Shown here: in pieces, positions 1 to 7,535 of the stretch
Layout: every line of letters starts with the position of its first letter
Position numbering within the stretch: the stretch's first letter is position 1
Source of the DNA: Anaerolineae bacterium
GTDB lineage: Bacteria; Chloroflexota; Anaerolineae; JAAYZQ01
Length of the DNA: 16,713 bases
Reading direction: 5' to 3'
NCBI GenBank assembly: GCA_016929795.1
Contig: JAFGIA010000210.1
Span: forward strand, 1 to 16,713
Notes under the pieces: generated by a model
The model's database searches: none
Told to the model about the DNA's origin: nothing
What the model saw: the letters and a program-made list of their open reading frames with translations, nothing else
Made by a program: the position numbers and the translations under genes

Positions 1-5
1 ATCAT

Positions 6-34
6 ATTATACCCCAGGTGCGAAAAAGAGCAAA
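6..34 (-). promoter_or_regulatory. Possible minus-strand promoter reading out of the window
   Basis: On the minus strand a perfect TATAAT lies at 11-6, which is rare by chance in this GC-rich DNA. The -35 position is poor: TTTGCT at 17 bp spacing or TTGCTC at 16 bp. It would serve a gene to the left of the window, divergent from the ArsR-type operon. Only the -10 box supports it. Confidence 0.35.
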
Positions 35-42
35 GGCGCGGC

Positions 43-65
43 ACAACACGCGGAAAGCATGTTGT
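43..65. repeat. Imperfect inverted repeat
   Basis: ACAACA (43-48) and TGTTGT (60-65) are complementary; after a C/A mismatch two further G-C pairs extend the stem, leaving loop GGAAA. It lies in the divergent intergenic region between the two predicted promoters. It may be an operator or a chance hairpin; no T-run follows on either strand. Confidence 0.35.
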
Positions 66-80
66 CCCTTGCCCTTCTAC

Positions 81-99
81 TGCAATCCTCCAGATTGCA
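81..99. repeat. Perfect 7-bp inverted repeat TGCAATC-N5-GATTGCA
   Basis: TGCAATC (81-87) and GATTGCA (93-99) are perfect complements around CTCCA. There is no T-run on either side, so it is not a terminator. Its place in the divergent intergenic region, about 50 bp upstream of the -35 box at 151, would suit a regulator binding site. The function is unknown. Confidence 0.4.
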
Positions 100-150
100 C
101 AGTCCGGCCTACGCCACCGAGCAGGCCTGGCGCCATCACCTCGCCGCGGT

Positions 151-179
151 TTGACAGACAGGCTCATTGGGATTATGAT
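151..179 (+). promoter_or_regulatory. Sigma-70 promoter of the ArsR-MFS operon
   Basis: TTGACA (151-156) and TATGAT (174-179) are separated by exactly 17 bp, so the -35 box is consensus and the -10 box differs at one position. Predicted transcription start is near 186, inside the inverted repeat at 184-201. The only genes downstream on this strand are the leader ORF, the ArsR-type regulator and the exporter. Confidence 0.8.
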
Positions 180-183
180 CCAG

Positions 184-201
184 GTTAGATGATTATCTAA
201 C
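184..201. promoter_or_regulatory. Putative autoregulatory operator GTTAGAT-N4-ATCTAAC
   Basis: Perfect 7-bp arms GTTAGAT (184-190) and ATCTAAC (195-201) flank GATT. The repeat starts 4 bp after the -10 box and covers the expected +1. ArsR/SmtB-family dimers generally bind such AT-rich dyads over their own promoters and release on ligand binding. Assignment to the regulator at 309 is inferred from position. Confidence 0.6.
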
Positions 202-219
202 TGGAGGAATGGGACAAGC

Positions 220-312
220 ATGGCGCAAAAGCACCAGGGGGAGATCTGGCATGGCCACGACGCCCTGGCCAATGCGTTTCCAGCCGCCCTGGAAGCAGGG
301 AAAATAGCATGA
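220..312 (+). CDS. Possible 30-aa leader ORF overlapping the regulator start
   Basis: An ATG at 220 opens a 30-codon frame that begins MAQKHQGEIW and ends EAGKIA. Its TGA (310-312) overlaps the ATG of the regulator in an ATGA arrangement typical of translational coupling. A GGAGG at 203-207 lies 12 nt upstream, slightly far. A competing ATG at 209 (32 codons, ending at 307) is only 1 nt from the same GGAGG. I do not recognise the peptide. It could be a coupling leader that tunes regulator synthesis, a genuine small protein, or just untranslated leader. Being the first frame of the transcript with perfect stop-start coupling is the main support. Confidence 0.45.
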   Translation: MAQKHQGEIWHGHDALANAFPAALEAGKIA

Positions 313-1382
313 GCGGCCCACGCCTCTTATGGGATTGCGGCACGGCGTACGACCTCTTTGTCAGCCTGGTCGCGCTCCACCGGCCCGCCATGCTCGGCAT
401 CCGCCCCTCGTGGGCCGCGGGCGTGCGCGCGCGCCTGCCTGTCGACGCACGCGAAACACTGGAGCAGGCACACAAGGTGATCGACGTGCCGTTTCATTGG
501 CTCTACGGGCTGCCCGGGCCCAAGAACGCGGCAGCAGCCATCGCCGCCCTGGAACAGGTTCCACCGGCCGAACGCTTGCCGCGCCTGACCATCGCACCCG
601 ACCTGCCCTGTGACGTCACAGATCTCCTGGCGGATGTCAAACGGCGCGGCGGCTGGCAAGAGAAGGACAGGCAGGCACTGCAGCAACTGGCAGGGAAAAA
701 GCTCGGACATCATGATACACCGCCTGCCGACGACCTCGCCGCTACACTGGACGCCTGGGCCGATCCGGCGGGGTTCGGTGAACGCTTCTTGAATGCTCTG
801 CGCGCCTACTATGACGTCTTTTTCGCCGAGGAGGAGCGTCATATCGCGCCGGCACTGGAGGCAGCCCTGGCGAATGCACAGGCCATGGCGGCCGAGATGC
901 CCCGCCCCACCCTGTTGGAAGAGCTGTCGCGCGGTCTAGTTTTTGACGAGGCGGAGGAGCTCCAGGCCCTTGTACTGGCCCCCTCCTACTGGTCCACACC
1001 CCTCGTCTACTTTGGCAGCCTGGGGCCGGGACGCGAGATCTGGCTCTTTGGCGCCCGCCCTCCCGACGCCTCGCTCGATCCTGGCGCGCCCGTCCCCGAC
1101 ACCCTGCTGCAGGCGCTCAAGGCCCTGTCCGATCCCACCCGCCTGCGCATCCTGCGCTACCTGGCCCACGAGCCGCTCAGTCCCGCCGACCTCGCCCGCC
1201 GACTGCGCCTGCGCCTGCCCACCGTCACCCACCACCTCAAAGCCCTGCGCCTTGCCGGCCTGGTGCGGCTGCACATCCACGAGGGCAAAACCACCGGCCT
1301 CTACGCCCTCCGCCATGGGGCCGTCGTCGCGGCATTCGACCAACTCGCCACCTTCCTCACCCCGGACCACGACGATGCCTGA
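309..1382 (+). CDS. ArsR-family transcriptional regulator with long N-terminal domain
   Basis: Protein of 357 aa. The C-terminal part (about 265-350) is a winged helix of the ArsR/SmtB type: SDPTRLRIL from residue 274, then a recognition-helix region around LARRLRLRLPTVTHHLKAL and a wing ending near GLYAL. The first ~260 residues are an extra domain, making it three times longer than a minimal ArsR repressor; it presumably senses a ligand or mediates dimerisation. No metal-binding CxC motif is seen in the winged helix, so metal sensing is not indicated. The ATG at 309 follows AGGG at a suitable distance and overlaps the leader ORF stop. The stop overlaps the exporter start by 8 nt, so the two are one operon. 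Likely role: repressor of the operon through the dyad at 184-201. Confidence 0.85.
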   Translation: MSGPRLLWDCGTAYDLFVSLVALHRPAMLGIRPSWAAGVRARLPVDARETLEQAHKVIDVPFHWLYGLPGPKNAAAAIAALEQVPPAERLPRLTIAPDLPCDVTDLLADVKRRGGWQEKDRQALQQLAGKKLGHHDTPPADDLAATLDAWADPAGFGERFLNALRAYYDVFFAEEERHIAPALEAALANAQAMAAEMPRPTLLEELSRGLVFDEAEELQALVLAPSYWSTPLVYFGSLGPGREIWLFGARPPDASLDPGAPVPDTLLQALKALSDPTRLRILRYLAHEPLSPADLARRLRLRLPTVTHHLKALRLAGLVRLHIHEGKTTGLYALRHGAVVAAFDQLATFLTPDHDDA

Positions 1383-2649
1383 CCAAAAGAAACGGCTCCT
1401 GACGCCACTGATCCTCTGGTTCATGGGCACCATGATCCTGGCCAACATCGCCGCGCAAATGATCATGCCGCTCGAATCGCTCTATGTACAAGAGTTGGGG
1501 GCCAGCGTGACGCAGGTCGGCATCTTTTTCACCGTGGCGTCGATCGCCCCACTCCTGCTTCAGATCTTTGGCGGCTGGCTGTCCGACTCGATCGGGCGGC
1601 TGCAGGCCATCGCCATCGGCAGCATCGCCGGCTTGGCGGCGTACGGGTTTTACCTCTTTGCCCCGTCGTGGCAGTGGCTGCTGCCCGCCTCGATCTTTAC
1701 CGCCGTCGCCGTCTCGTTTGTCGCACCCAGCTTCCAGGCCTTTATCGCCGAAGAATCGGACGAAGCGTCGCGCGGCCGGGTGTACGGCATCACCAGCACC
1801 ATGTACATGGTCGTCAACATCGTCGGCCCCATCCTCGGCGGCGCCATTGCCCAGGGCCTCAGCTTTCGCATCATGTACCTCGTCGCGGCCTGCTTTTACG
1901 GCGTAGCGGCTGCGGTGCGTGTCGGCATGGCCCTCTATGCCCGCCGCAGGAGGCAGCAGGCCCCCGGCGACTCGGCCAGCCTGTCCGGCCTGAAAAAGAG
2001 CCTGGCTTCGGTGGTGGCCCTGCTCACCGCTGGCGGCGTGGTCACCTGGATTTTCATCTCCGATGGGGTGCGCGACGTGTCATTCAGCCTGGTCGGCAGG
2101 CTCACCCCCCTCTTCCTCGAGAACGTCAGGGGCCTCACACTGCTCCAGATCGGCAGCCTGAACTCGGTCAGCGCCATCGTGGCCATGATCTTTATGAGCC
2201 CTGCCGGTTGGCTCTCTGACAGAAAAGGGGAGCGGGTGGGCATCGTCACCGGCTTTGCGCTCTTTGCCGCCGGGTGGCTCATCTTCCTGTCGGGCACCCT
2301 CTTCTGGCATTTCGTGGCCTCGCACATTGTCATCGGCGTCGGCTGGGCGCTCGTCGAACCGGCCTACAGCTCGCTCATCTCCAAAGTAGTCCCGGACCGG
2401 CTGCGCGGCACCGCCTTTGGCTTCTTTTCCACCAGCCTGGGCGTCATCTCTTTGCCCGCGCCCTGGATCGGCGCGTGGCTGTGGGAGACGGTCAATCCCA
2501 AGTTCCCCTTCTATGTGCCGCTCGTCGCGCTGATCTCCATGCTGCCCGTGATGTGGATCAAATTCAAGCTGCCCGCGAATGGAGCCACAACTGAGGCTCG
2601 TGGGGATGAAGCGCTGGAGGCGGCCGACGCCGATATTTCGGCTGCCTAG
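1375..2649 (+). CDS. MFS transporter, likely efflux pump
   Basis: Protein of 424 aa with about 12 hydrophobic segments in two halves. Motif A of the major facilitator superfamily is visible in both: GGWLSDSIGR around residues 66-75 (D71) and AGWLSDRKGE in the second half (D282). DEASRGRVYG lies in the first half. The start ATG at 1375 overlaps the regulator stop by 8 nt; the frame is open further upstream to 943, but that stretch is the shadow of the regulator and encodes no membrane helix. Substrate cannot be read from sequence. Pairing with a repressor under one promoter suggests drug or toxic-metabolite export, induced when the repressor releases. No clear terminator follows. Confidence 0.88.
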   Translation: MPDQKKRLLTPLILWFMGTMILANIAAQMIMPLESLYVQELGASVTQVGIFFTVASIAPLLLQIFGGWLSDSIGRLQAIAIGSIAGLAAYGFYLFAPSWQWLLPASIFTAVAVSFVAPSFQAFIAEESDEASRGRVYGITSTMYMVVNIVGPILGGAIAQGLSFRIMYLVAACFYGVAAAVRVGMALYARRRRQQAPGDSASLSGLKKSLASVVALLTAGGVVTWIFISDGVRDVSFSLVGRLTPLFLENVRGLTLLQIGSLNSVSAIVAMIFMSPAGWLSDRKGERVGIVTGFALFAAGWLIFLSGTLFWHFVASHIVIGVGWALVEPAYSSLISKVVPDRLRGTAFGFFSTSLGVISLPAPWIGAWLWETVNPKFPFYVPLVALISMLPVMWIKFKLPANGATTEARGDEALEAADADISAA

Positions 2650-2705
2650 ATCTCGTCAGGTGCATCGCCCGTCGGTCTCTCACGTTTCGGGCTTGGGGCA
2701 GTTTG

Positions 2706-2714
2706 TGGTACAAT
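2706..2714 (+). promoter_or_regulatory. Extended -10 promoter of the radical SAM gene
   Basis: TGGTACAAT (2706-2714) is an extended -10 element (TGn plus TACAAT) in the 99-bp gap after the exporter. No good -35 box lies at 16-18 bp, which is tolerated by extended -10 promoters. Predicted start near 2721 gives a leader of about 28 nt. Confidence 0.6.
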
Positions 2715-2748
2715 GTTTTGGATCGGACCTGGTGAATAAGGTTAGGGC

Positions 2749-4614
2749 TTGGACAAAAGACTCGAGCAGTTGCTGCCCAATGTGACCAAGCCGGCCCGCT
2801 ACACGGGCGGCGAATGGAATAGCCTCGTCAAAGAATGGGGGGCGTGCGACGTCCGCTGGGCGCTCGCCTTCCCCGACATCTATGACCTGGGGATGTCGAA
2901 CCACGGGCTGAGCATCCTCTACGACCGGCTCAACCATGCGCCTGGCGTGCTCGCCGAGCGCGTTTTTGCCCCCTGGATCGACATGGAGGAGGCGATGCGC
3001 GGCGCACGTTTGCCGCTCTTCAGCCTGGAGAGCCGCCGGCCGCTGGCGCAGTTCGACGTGATCGGCTTCAGCCTGCCGTCCGAGCAGCTCTTTACCAATC
3101 TGCTCAACATGCTCGACCTGGCGGGCCTGCCCGTGCTGGCGCGCGACCGTGGCGACGGCCACCCCCTGGTGATCGCCGGCGGCGGGGCCGTCTTTAACCC
3201 CGAGCCACTGGCCGATTTCGTCGACGCCTTTGCCATCGGCGAGGGCGAGGAGGTGATTTTCGAGATCACGGCCGCGGTGCGCGAGGCCAAACGAGAGAAC
3301 CTCCCCCGGGCAGAGCTGCTGCGCTGCCTGGCCCGCATCCCGGGCATCTATGTACCGCGCTTTTACGAGGTGCGCTACTACGACGATGGCACCCTGGCTG
3401 AGGTCCGCCCCACCGTGGCCGAGGCGGCGATGCCGGTGCGCAAGCGGATCGTCACCACGCTGCCGCCCCCCGTCACGAGGCCGGTCGTGCCTTACCTCGA
3501 GACGGTGCACAATCGCGCCGCCATCGAGATCCAGCGCGGCTGTGGGCGCGGCTGCCGGTTCTGCCACGCAGGCATGACCTACCGTCCCGTGCGCGAGCGG
3601 CCCCTGGACGAGATCCTGGCGGCGATAGATGAATTGATCGCCGCGACCGGCTACGAAGAGATCGCCCTTCTCTCCCTCAGCTCGAGCGACTATTACGACA
3701 TCGAGGGGCTGGTCGGCGCCCTCGTCGAGCGCTATGGCGACAGGCAGCTTTCCATCTCGCTCCCCAGCCTGCGCATCGATTCCGTATCTGTCGACCTGAT
3801 GGACCGGCTCCAGGCCACAGGCAGGCGCTCCAGCTTTACCTTTGCGCCCGAGGCTGCCACCGAGCGGCTGCGTGGCGTGATCAACAAACCGATCCGTGAC
3901 GAGGATCTGCTGTCCGTCGCAGAGGAAGTGTACCGCCGCGGCTGGAAGACGATCAAGCTCTACTTCATGATCGGCCACCCGACGCAGACGATCGAGGATG
4001 TGGCAGCCATCGTCGACCTGGCAATGGCAGTGCGAGACGTAGGGCGCCGTGCCCTGGGGCGGAAGGCGCAGGTAAATGTCGGCGTGTCGACATTGGTACC
4101 CAAGCCGCACACCCCCTTCCAGTGGGTGCCGCTGGCGAGCGAGGACGAGGTGCGCGTGCAGCAGGACTATCTCAAAGAGCACCTGCGCGGACCCGGCCTG
4201 AAGTTGAATTGGACCGATTACCAGCTCACCCTGCTCGAGGCCGTGCTGTCGCGCGGCGACCGGCGCCTCGGCTCTGTCATCCACCGCGCCTGGCAGCTCG
4301 GCGCCCGATTCGACGCCTGGGGCGACCAATTCAAGGGAGAGGCGTGGCGGCAGGCCTTTCGCGAGGCTGAGGTCGACGTCGGCTTTTACGCCTGGCGCGA
4401 GCGCAGCGTCGATGAGGTACTGCCGTGGGACCACATCGACTCGGGCGTCAGCAAGCGCTTTCTCGCGCGCGATTACCAGGCCTCGCTGCGCGGCGAGACA
4501 CACCCCGACTGCCGCGAGCAGTGCTACGGCTGCGGCATCCTGACCGCCTTTGGCGACGAGTGCGCCGGCCTGCCCGTCGATGCGTGGGTCTGCCCGCCGG
4601 TAGGAGCGAGCTGA
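2749..4614 (+). CDS. B12-binding-type radical SAM protein, TIGR03960 family
   Basis: Protein of 621 aa. The N-terminal half has the order seen in the TIGR03960 family: LEQLLPNVTKPARYTGGE, a region resembling a cobalamin-binding fold (about 40-200), then the radical SAM core with CGRGCRFC at 265-272 (C265, C269, C272) for the 4Fe-4S cluster. FAPEAATERLRGVINKPI and KLYFMIGHPTQT are typical core segments. A second cysteine cluster, C588, C592 and C595, sits near the C-terminus and may bind another cluster or metal. Start is TTG at 2749, after AAGGTTAGGG; the family's N-terminus begins exactly there. The reaction is not established from sequence. The family's usual partner, a DUF2344 protein, lies about 5 kb away at 9931, beyond a four-gene opposite-strand operon. 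Confidence 0.88.
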   Translation: MDKRLEQLLPNVTKPARYTGGEWNSLVKEWGACDVRWALAFPDIYDLGMSNHGLSILYDRLNHAPGVLAERVFAPWIDMEEAMRGARLPLFSLESRRPLAQFDVIGFSLPSEQLFTNLLNMLDLAGLPVLARDRGDGHPLVIAGGGAVFNPEPLADFVDAFAIGEGEEVIFEITAAVREAKRENLPRAELLRCLARIPGIYVPRFYEVRYYDDGTLAEVRPTVAEAAMPVRKRIVTTLPPPVTRPVVPYLETVHNRAAIEIQRGCGRGCRFCHAGMTYRPVRERPLDEILAAIDELIAATGYEEIALLSLSSSDYYDIEGLVGALVERYGDRQLSISLPSLRIDSVSVDLMDRLQATGRRSSFTFAPEAATERLRGVINKPIRDEDLLSVAEEVYRRGWKTIKLYFMIGHPTQTIEDVAAIVDLAMAVRDVGRRALGRKAQVNVGVSTLVPKPHTPFQWVPLASEDEVRVQQDYLKEHLRGPGLKLNWTDYQLTLLEAVLSRGDRRLGSVIHRAWQLGARFDAWGDQFKGEAWRQAFREAEVDVGFYAWRERSVDEVLPWDHIDSGVSKRFLARDYQASLRGETHPDCREQCYGCGILTAFGDECAGLPVDAWVCPPVGAS

Positions 4615-4640
4615 CACCCCTCGACCACACTCCGTCCCGG

Positions 4641-6239
4641 CTACCCGTTACCCCCCTGCTCGATCTGGGCGATCGCCGACGCCAGGTTGGGCAACGGCCC
4701 GATATGCTCGCTCTCGTCAGGCTGTTGAGCGCGGCCGGTGGTGATCAGGAGGTTGCACATCTGCTCCGGCGTCAGCACCGCGCCCGGGTTTTGTGCTTTG
4801 TAAAAGCTCTGCAGCGCAGCAGCCGCGCCCGCGACAATGGCTGCCGCTGCCGAGGTACCTGCGAAATCGCCCGTGTAAAAGTGGTTCTCTCGCTCTCCCT
4901 CAACCAGGGTCTCTAAAAAGTCCTGGCGCATGTGCCCATAGCCGAGCGTTCCAACAGCATAGCCCCACCCCTGCACCTGCACTTGGCTGCCATAGTTTGA
5001 CCAGGAGCAGCGTGACTGTGCCGCCGCGTCAGGCCAGATGCCCGGCTCTCCCGCGCCGACAATGATTGCACCGGTCATCCCGTCGTGCGGCACAGTGTAC
5101 CAATCCTCGGCATCGAGGTCGATTCCTCCCTGGTACTCGGCGTTCTGTACCATGCCATTTCCTGCCGGCTCTATGACAATGATCCCCTTGGCAACGGCGT
5201 TCGCGATCGCCGCAAACACGGAATCGATCCGTTCGGCCGGAACCAGCTTCCCACTCTGCAACAAGCCACTCGCGTCGTACACCGGATCGATGCACGCTTG
5301 CTGCTCCACGAGCAGAATGTCTCCCGCGCGTAGCTTGCTGGTGGCCGCTGTGATGGCCTGTGCGATGTTCACCTCCGGCCCGTCCTCTGTATCAGCGGCA
5401 TACATCCACACCGTTGCGTTGGGTGCAATCCCGCGCATCCCCGCCTCAGGCAGGTCGTCCGATTCATGGCGCGCCGCGATCGTGCCGAGCACCGCCGTGC
5501 CGTGGTCCCTGTATTCCGATGTCGCACAACCTCTGATCTCCGGTGCCGGCGCGCGCCGCTGCAAGGCTCTGCCCGGCGTCAGATCGGCGTGCGCCAGGTT
5601 CCAGTGATAGTCGACGATGGCCACACGCACCAAGTCGCCCAGGATGCCCCGAGCCCAGGCCACCTCGGCGTCTATCCCATAGACGTCCGTCCCGTAATCA
5701 GAGTTGAGCCTGAGGAGGTGGAGCTGAAACATCGGCCAGAATTGCGGATCGGCCGGCATCGGAGCGCGTGTTGGAGCCGGGTAGACAGCCTCGACAAACT
5801 CGAGATCTTGGACGTCATCAATAAAACGCTGGTGCAGGTTGGTGACAACCTTCACCCGGAAGTATTGCGAGAGATCCGGCACTCGTCGCGTCCGGGTCAC
5901 TGGGCAAGGGATCGGCGCGTCCGACTCCAGGCTGGCTTCTGGCTCCCCGGGCTCATCTATCACAACCTGGCGATAGTCGTGGGCGGCGTACGTCTCGAGT
6001 GGGGAGAGCAACCGGTTGAATTCTGCCTCCACGATGTACTGCGGACGTTGGAACTGCCCGTTGACAAGGCGCACTCCCTCTCCATCCTTCGAATCAACGA
6101 ACTTGATCTCCAGGGCCCCCGTTGCTCTGGGCGGTGATGTCAAAGCGGGAGGCGCCGGCTGCCTGACGCGCGGCCGCAGCAACCTTCCCGCCTGTTCCGG
6201 TTGCTCAACTCTGATCGGATCACAATTTCTGTCTGCCAT
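4641..6239 (-). CDS. S8 family (subtilisin-like) serine protease, no signal peptide
   Basis: Protein of 532 aa. The catalytic set is complete: Asp210 (VAIVDYHWN), His246 (RDHGTAVLGT), oxyanion Asn361 (EPAGNG) and Ser463 (AGTSAAAA). Residues about 41-155 resemble the propeptide-like region of this subtilase class, with PDLSQYFRVK (121-130) and LEFVEAVYP just before the catalytic domain, followed by the YGIDAEVAW segment (187-195). The N-terminus (MADRNCDPIR) is polar and has neither signal peptide nor membrane helix, so the enzyme should be cytosolic unless exported otherwise. Start ATG at 6239 has GGAG 7 nt upstream. It is the last gene of the operon, 24 nt after the LysM gene, and converges on the radical SAM gene with only 26 bp between stops. 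Natural substrate unknown; I infer it is the module's effector. Confidence 0.88.
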   Translation of the reverse strand: MADRNCDPIRVEQPEQAGRLLRPRVRQPAPPALTSPPRATGALEIKFVDSKDGEGVRLVNGQFQRPQYIVEAEFNRLLSPLETYAAHDYRQVVIDEPGEPEASLESDAPIPCPVTRTRRVPDLSQYFRVKVVTNLHQRFIDDVQDLEFVEAVYPAPTRAPMPADPQFWPMFQLHLLRLNSDYGTDVYGIDAEVAWARGILGDLVRVAIVDYHWNLAHADLTPGRALQRRAPAPEIRGCATSEYRDHGTAVLGTIAARHESDDLPEAGMRGIAPNATVWMYAADTEDGPEVNIAQAITAATSKLRAGDILLVEQQACIDPVYDASGLLQSGKLVPAERIDSVFAAIANAVAKGIIVIEPAGNGMVQNAEYQGGIDLDAEDWYTVPHDGMTGAIIVGAGEPGIWPDAAAQSRCSWSNYGSQVQVQGWGYAVGTLGYGHMRQDFLETLVEGERENHFYTGDFAGTSAAAAIVAGAAAALQSFYKAQNPGAVLTPEQMCNLLITTGRAQQPDESEHIGPLPNLASAIAQIEQGGNG

Positions 6240-6263
6240 TCTCTCGCTCCTCTACTGCGGGAA

Positions 6264-7535
6264 TCATCTCTCAGTTGGCTTCCGCGCTCTCGACGCATCA
6301 AAGACCACAGTCGCCGGCTCTCCGCCCGGCGTGACCACGATCAGGCCAATGTCTCCTTCGCTCGACCCGACGCCGTGGCCCCCTGGCACCTCCTTGCCGT
6401 TCACCCTAAAACTGAGGCTTTCGCCATCACACGTGATAGACAGCCGGTTGAACACACCCGCCCCGGTCTCGATCTGCTCTTCCGGTGTCCAGTCGACGAG
6501 GTACCGGGCGTAATAGTTCTGCACCTGCACGATGGCATATTTGCCTTCTTGGTTCACCAGAAAGGCATAATAACTCACCGGCCGATCAGACGTGACGCGG
6601 CATGCCAGTCCATAGGCGACGGGTGCCGCGGTTTGAGGCGACGCGCGCACGGTTAGCTCTACATCCTCAAATAGACATGCCGCTCCGTCGACGGCCCAAT
6701 AATTGGGGTGTGTTACCGTCAGCCATAGTCTCGACGTGATGTCGTACTGCGCGGAGGAATCCGCCTCATCATCGTACACCAGCCAGTCCGGCACCGGACA
6801 CGCCCCGCTCACCGAGGGGATACCGGGCGCCGGCACCCGCCCGAGGATGCGCTCTCCAGGGGGTGGTGCTGGCGGCGTCCGGCCGTACACAAATTCGGAG
6901 GTTGGCCCTGGCTGCGGCGGGGGCGGCGCGGGAATGAGGTAAGGCACATAGATGATCTGGCCCGCGTACAGCATCTCGCCTGCCGCACACGTGCCCGCCT
7001 GCAGCTCGGCCACGCTGTAGCCATAGAGCGCCGCCAGTCGGTACCAGCTATCGCCCACCTGCACCGTGTAGGGCACCCAGTTGGGATTGGGGAAGCAGGG
7101 AGTCGGGGTGGGTGTGACGTAGTAAGGGACATAGATCGTCTGCCCGACCACGATCTCGTCGGCCGACGGTAGGCAGTTCGCCGCCTGGATCTCGGCCGCC
7201 GTCATCGCGTACCGTTGGGCGATGGCCGACAGCGTCTCGCCCGGGTCGATGGTCCACGGCAGCCAGCCCAGCGGCACCACGCACGGCGTGGGCGAGGCGG
7301 TGGCGGAAGGCCCAGGCGAGGCAGTCACCAGCGCAATGACCGGCAACGTCACCGTAGGTGTGGGGCTCGCGACTGGCTCGGGAGTCGGCAGGCGTGGAGT
7401 AGGCGTCGGCGGCTGGTCCTGGCACGCCGCCGCGAGCAGGAGGAGCAGGGCCAGGCCAAGCGCTGGCAGAGCCAGGCGCCAGGCGCCTAGGGGCTTTCCT
7501 GCGGCGTGAGTAGCTGATCCAGGTACGATTGGCAT
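6264..7535 (-). CDS. LysM lipoprotein with C-terminal LamG/lectin-like domain
   Basis: Protein of 423 aa. Residues 20-37 form a hydrophobic signal ending AAAC, so Cys38 is probably lipidated. A Pro/Thr/Ser-rich linker (41-84) follows, then two LysM modules at about 91-138 (PWTIDPGETLSAIAQRY) and 153-200 (PYTVQVGDSWYRLAALYG), both ending IYVPY. LysM binds peptidoglycan or other GlcNAc polymers. A second proline-rich linker leads to a beta-rich domain (about 240-420) with the look of a concanavalin/LamG-type jelly roll (FNRLSITCDGESLSFRVNG). The ATG at 7535 has AGGAGG about 10 nt upstream and lies 49 nt inside the preceding TPR gene. Expected location is the cell surface or envelope; likely role is wall anchoring and ligand recognition for the operon. 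Confidence 0.8.
   Translation of the reverse strand: MPIVPGSATHAAGKPLGAWRLALPALGLALLLLLAAACQDQPPTPTPRLPTPEPVASPTPTVTLPVIALVTASPGPSATASPTPCVVPLGWLPWTIDPGETLSAIAQRYAMTAAEIQAANCLPSADEIVVGQTIYVPYYVTPTPTPCFPNPNWVPYTVQVGDSWYRLAALYGYSVAELQAGTCAAGEMLYAGQIIYVPYLIPAPPPPQPGPTSEFVYGRTPPAPPPGERILGRVPAPGIPSVSGACPVPDWLVYDDEADSSAQYDITSRLWLTVTHPNYWAVDGAACLFEDVELTVRASPQTAAPVAYGLACRVTSDRPVSYYAFLVNQEGKYAIVQVQNYYARYLVDWTPEEQIETGAGVFNRLSITCDGESLSFRVNGKEVPGGHGVGSSEGDIGLIVVTPGGEPATVVFDASRARKPTER

Noticed and set aside
943..1374. N-terminal extension of the MFS transporter frame
   Set aside because: The stretch overlaps the ArsR-type gene in another frame and encodes a Pro/Ser/Arg-rich sequence without helices; the exporter starts at 1375.
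2628..2641. GCCGA-TATT-TCGGC hairpin at the end of the MFS gene as terminator
   Set aside because: It lies inside the coding region, has a 5-bp stem, and no T-run follows.
2680..4617. A 645-codon open frame antisense to the radical SAM gene
   Set aside because: It is the GC-rich shadow of a well-supported gene, has no recognisable domain, and its composition is low-complexity Arg/Ala/Gly.
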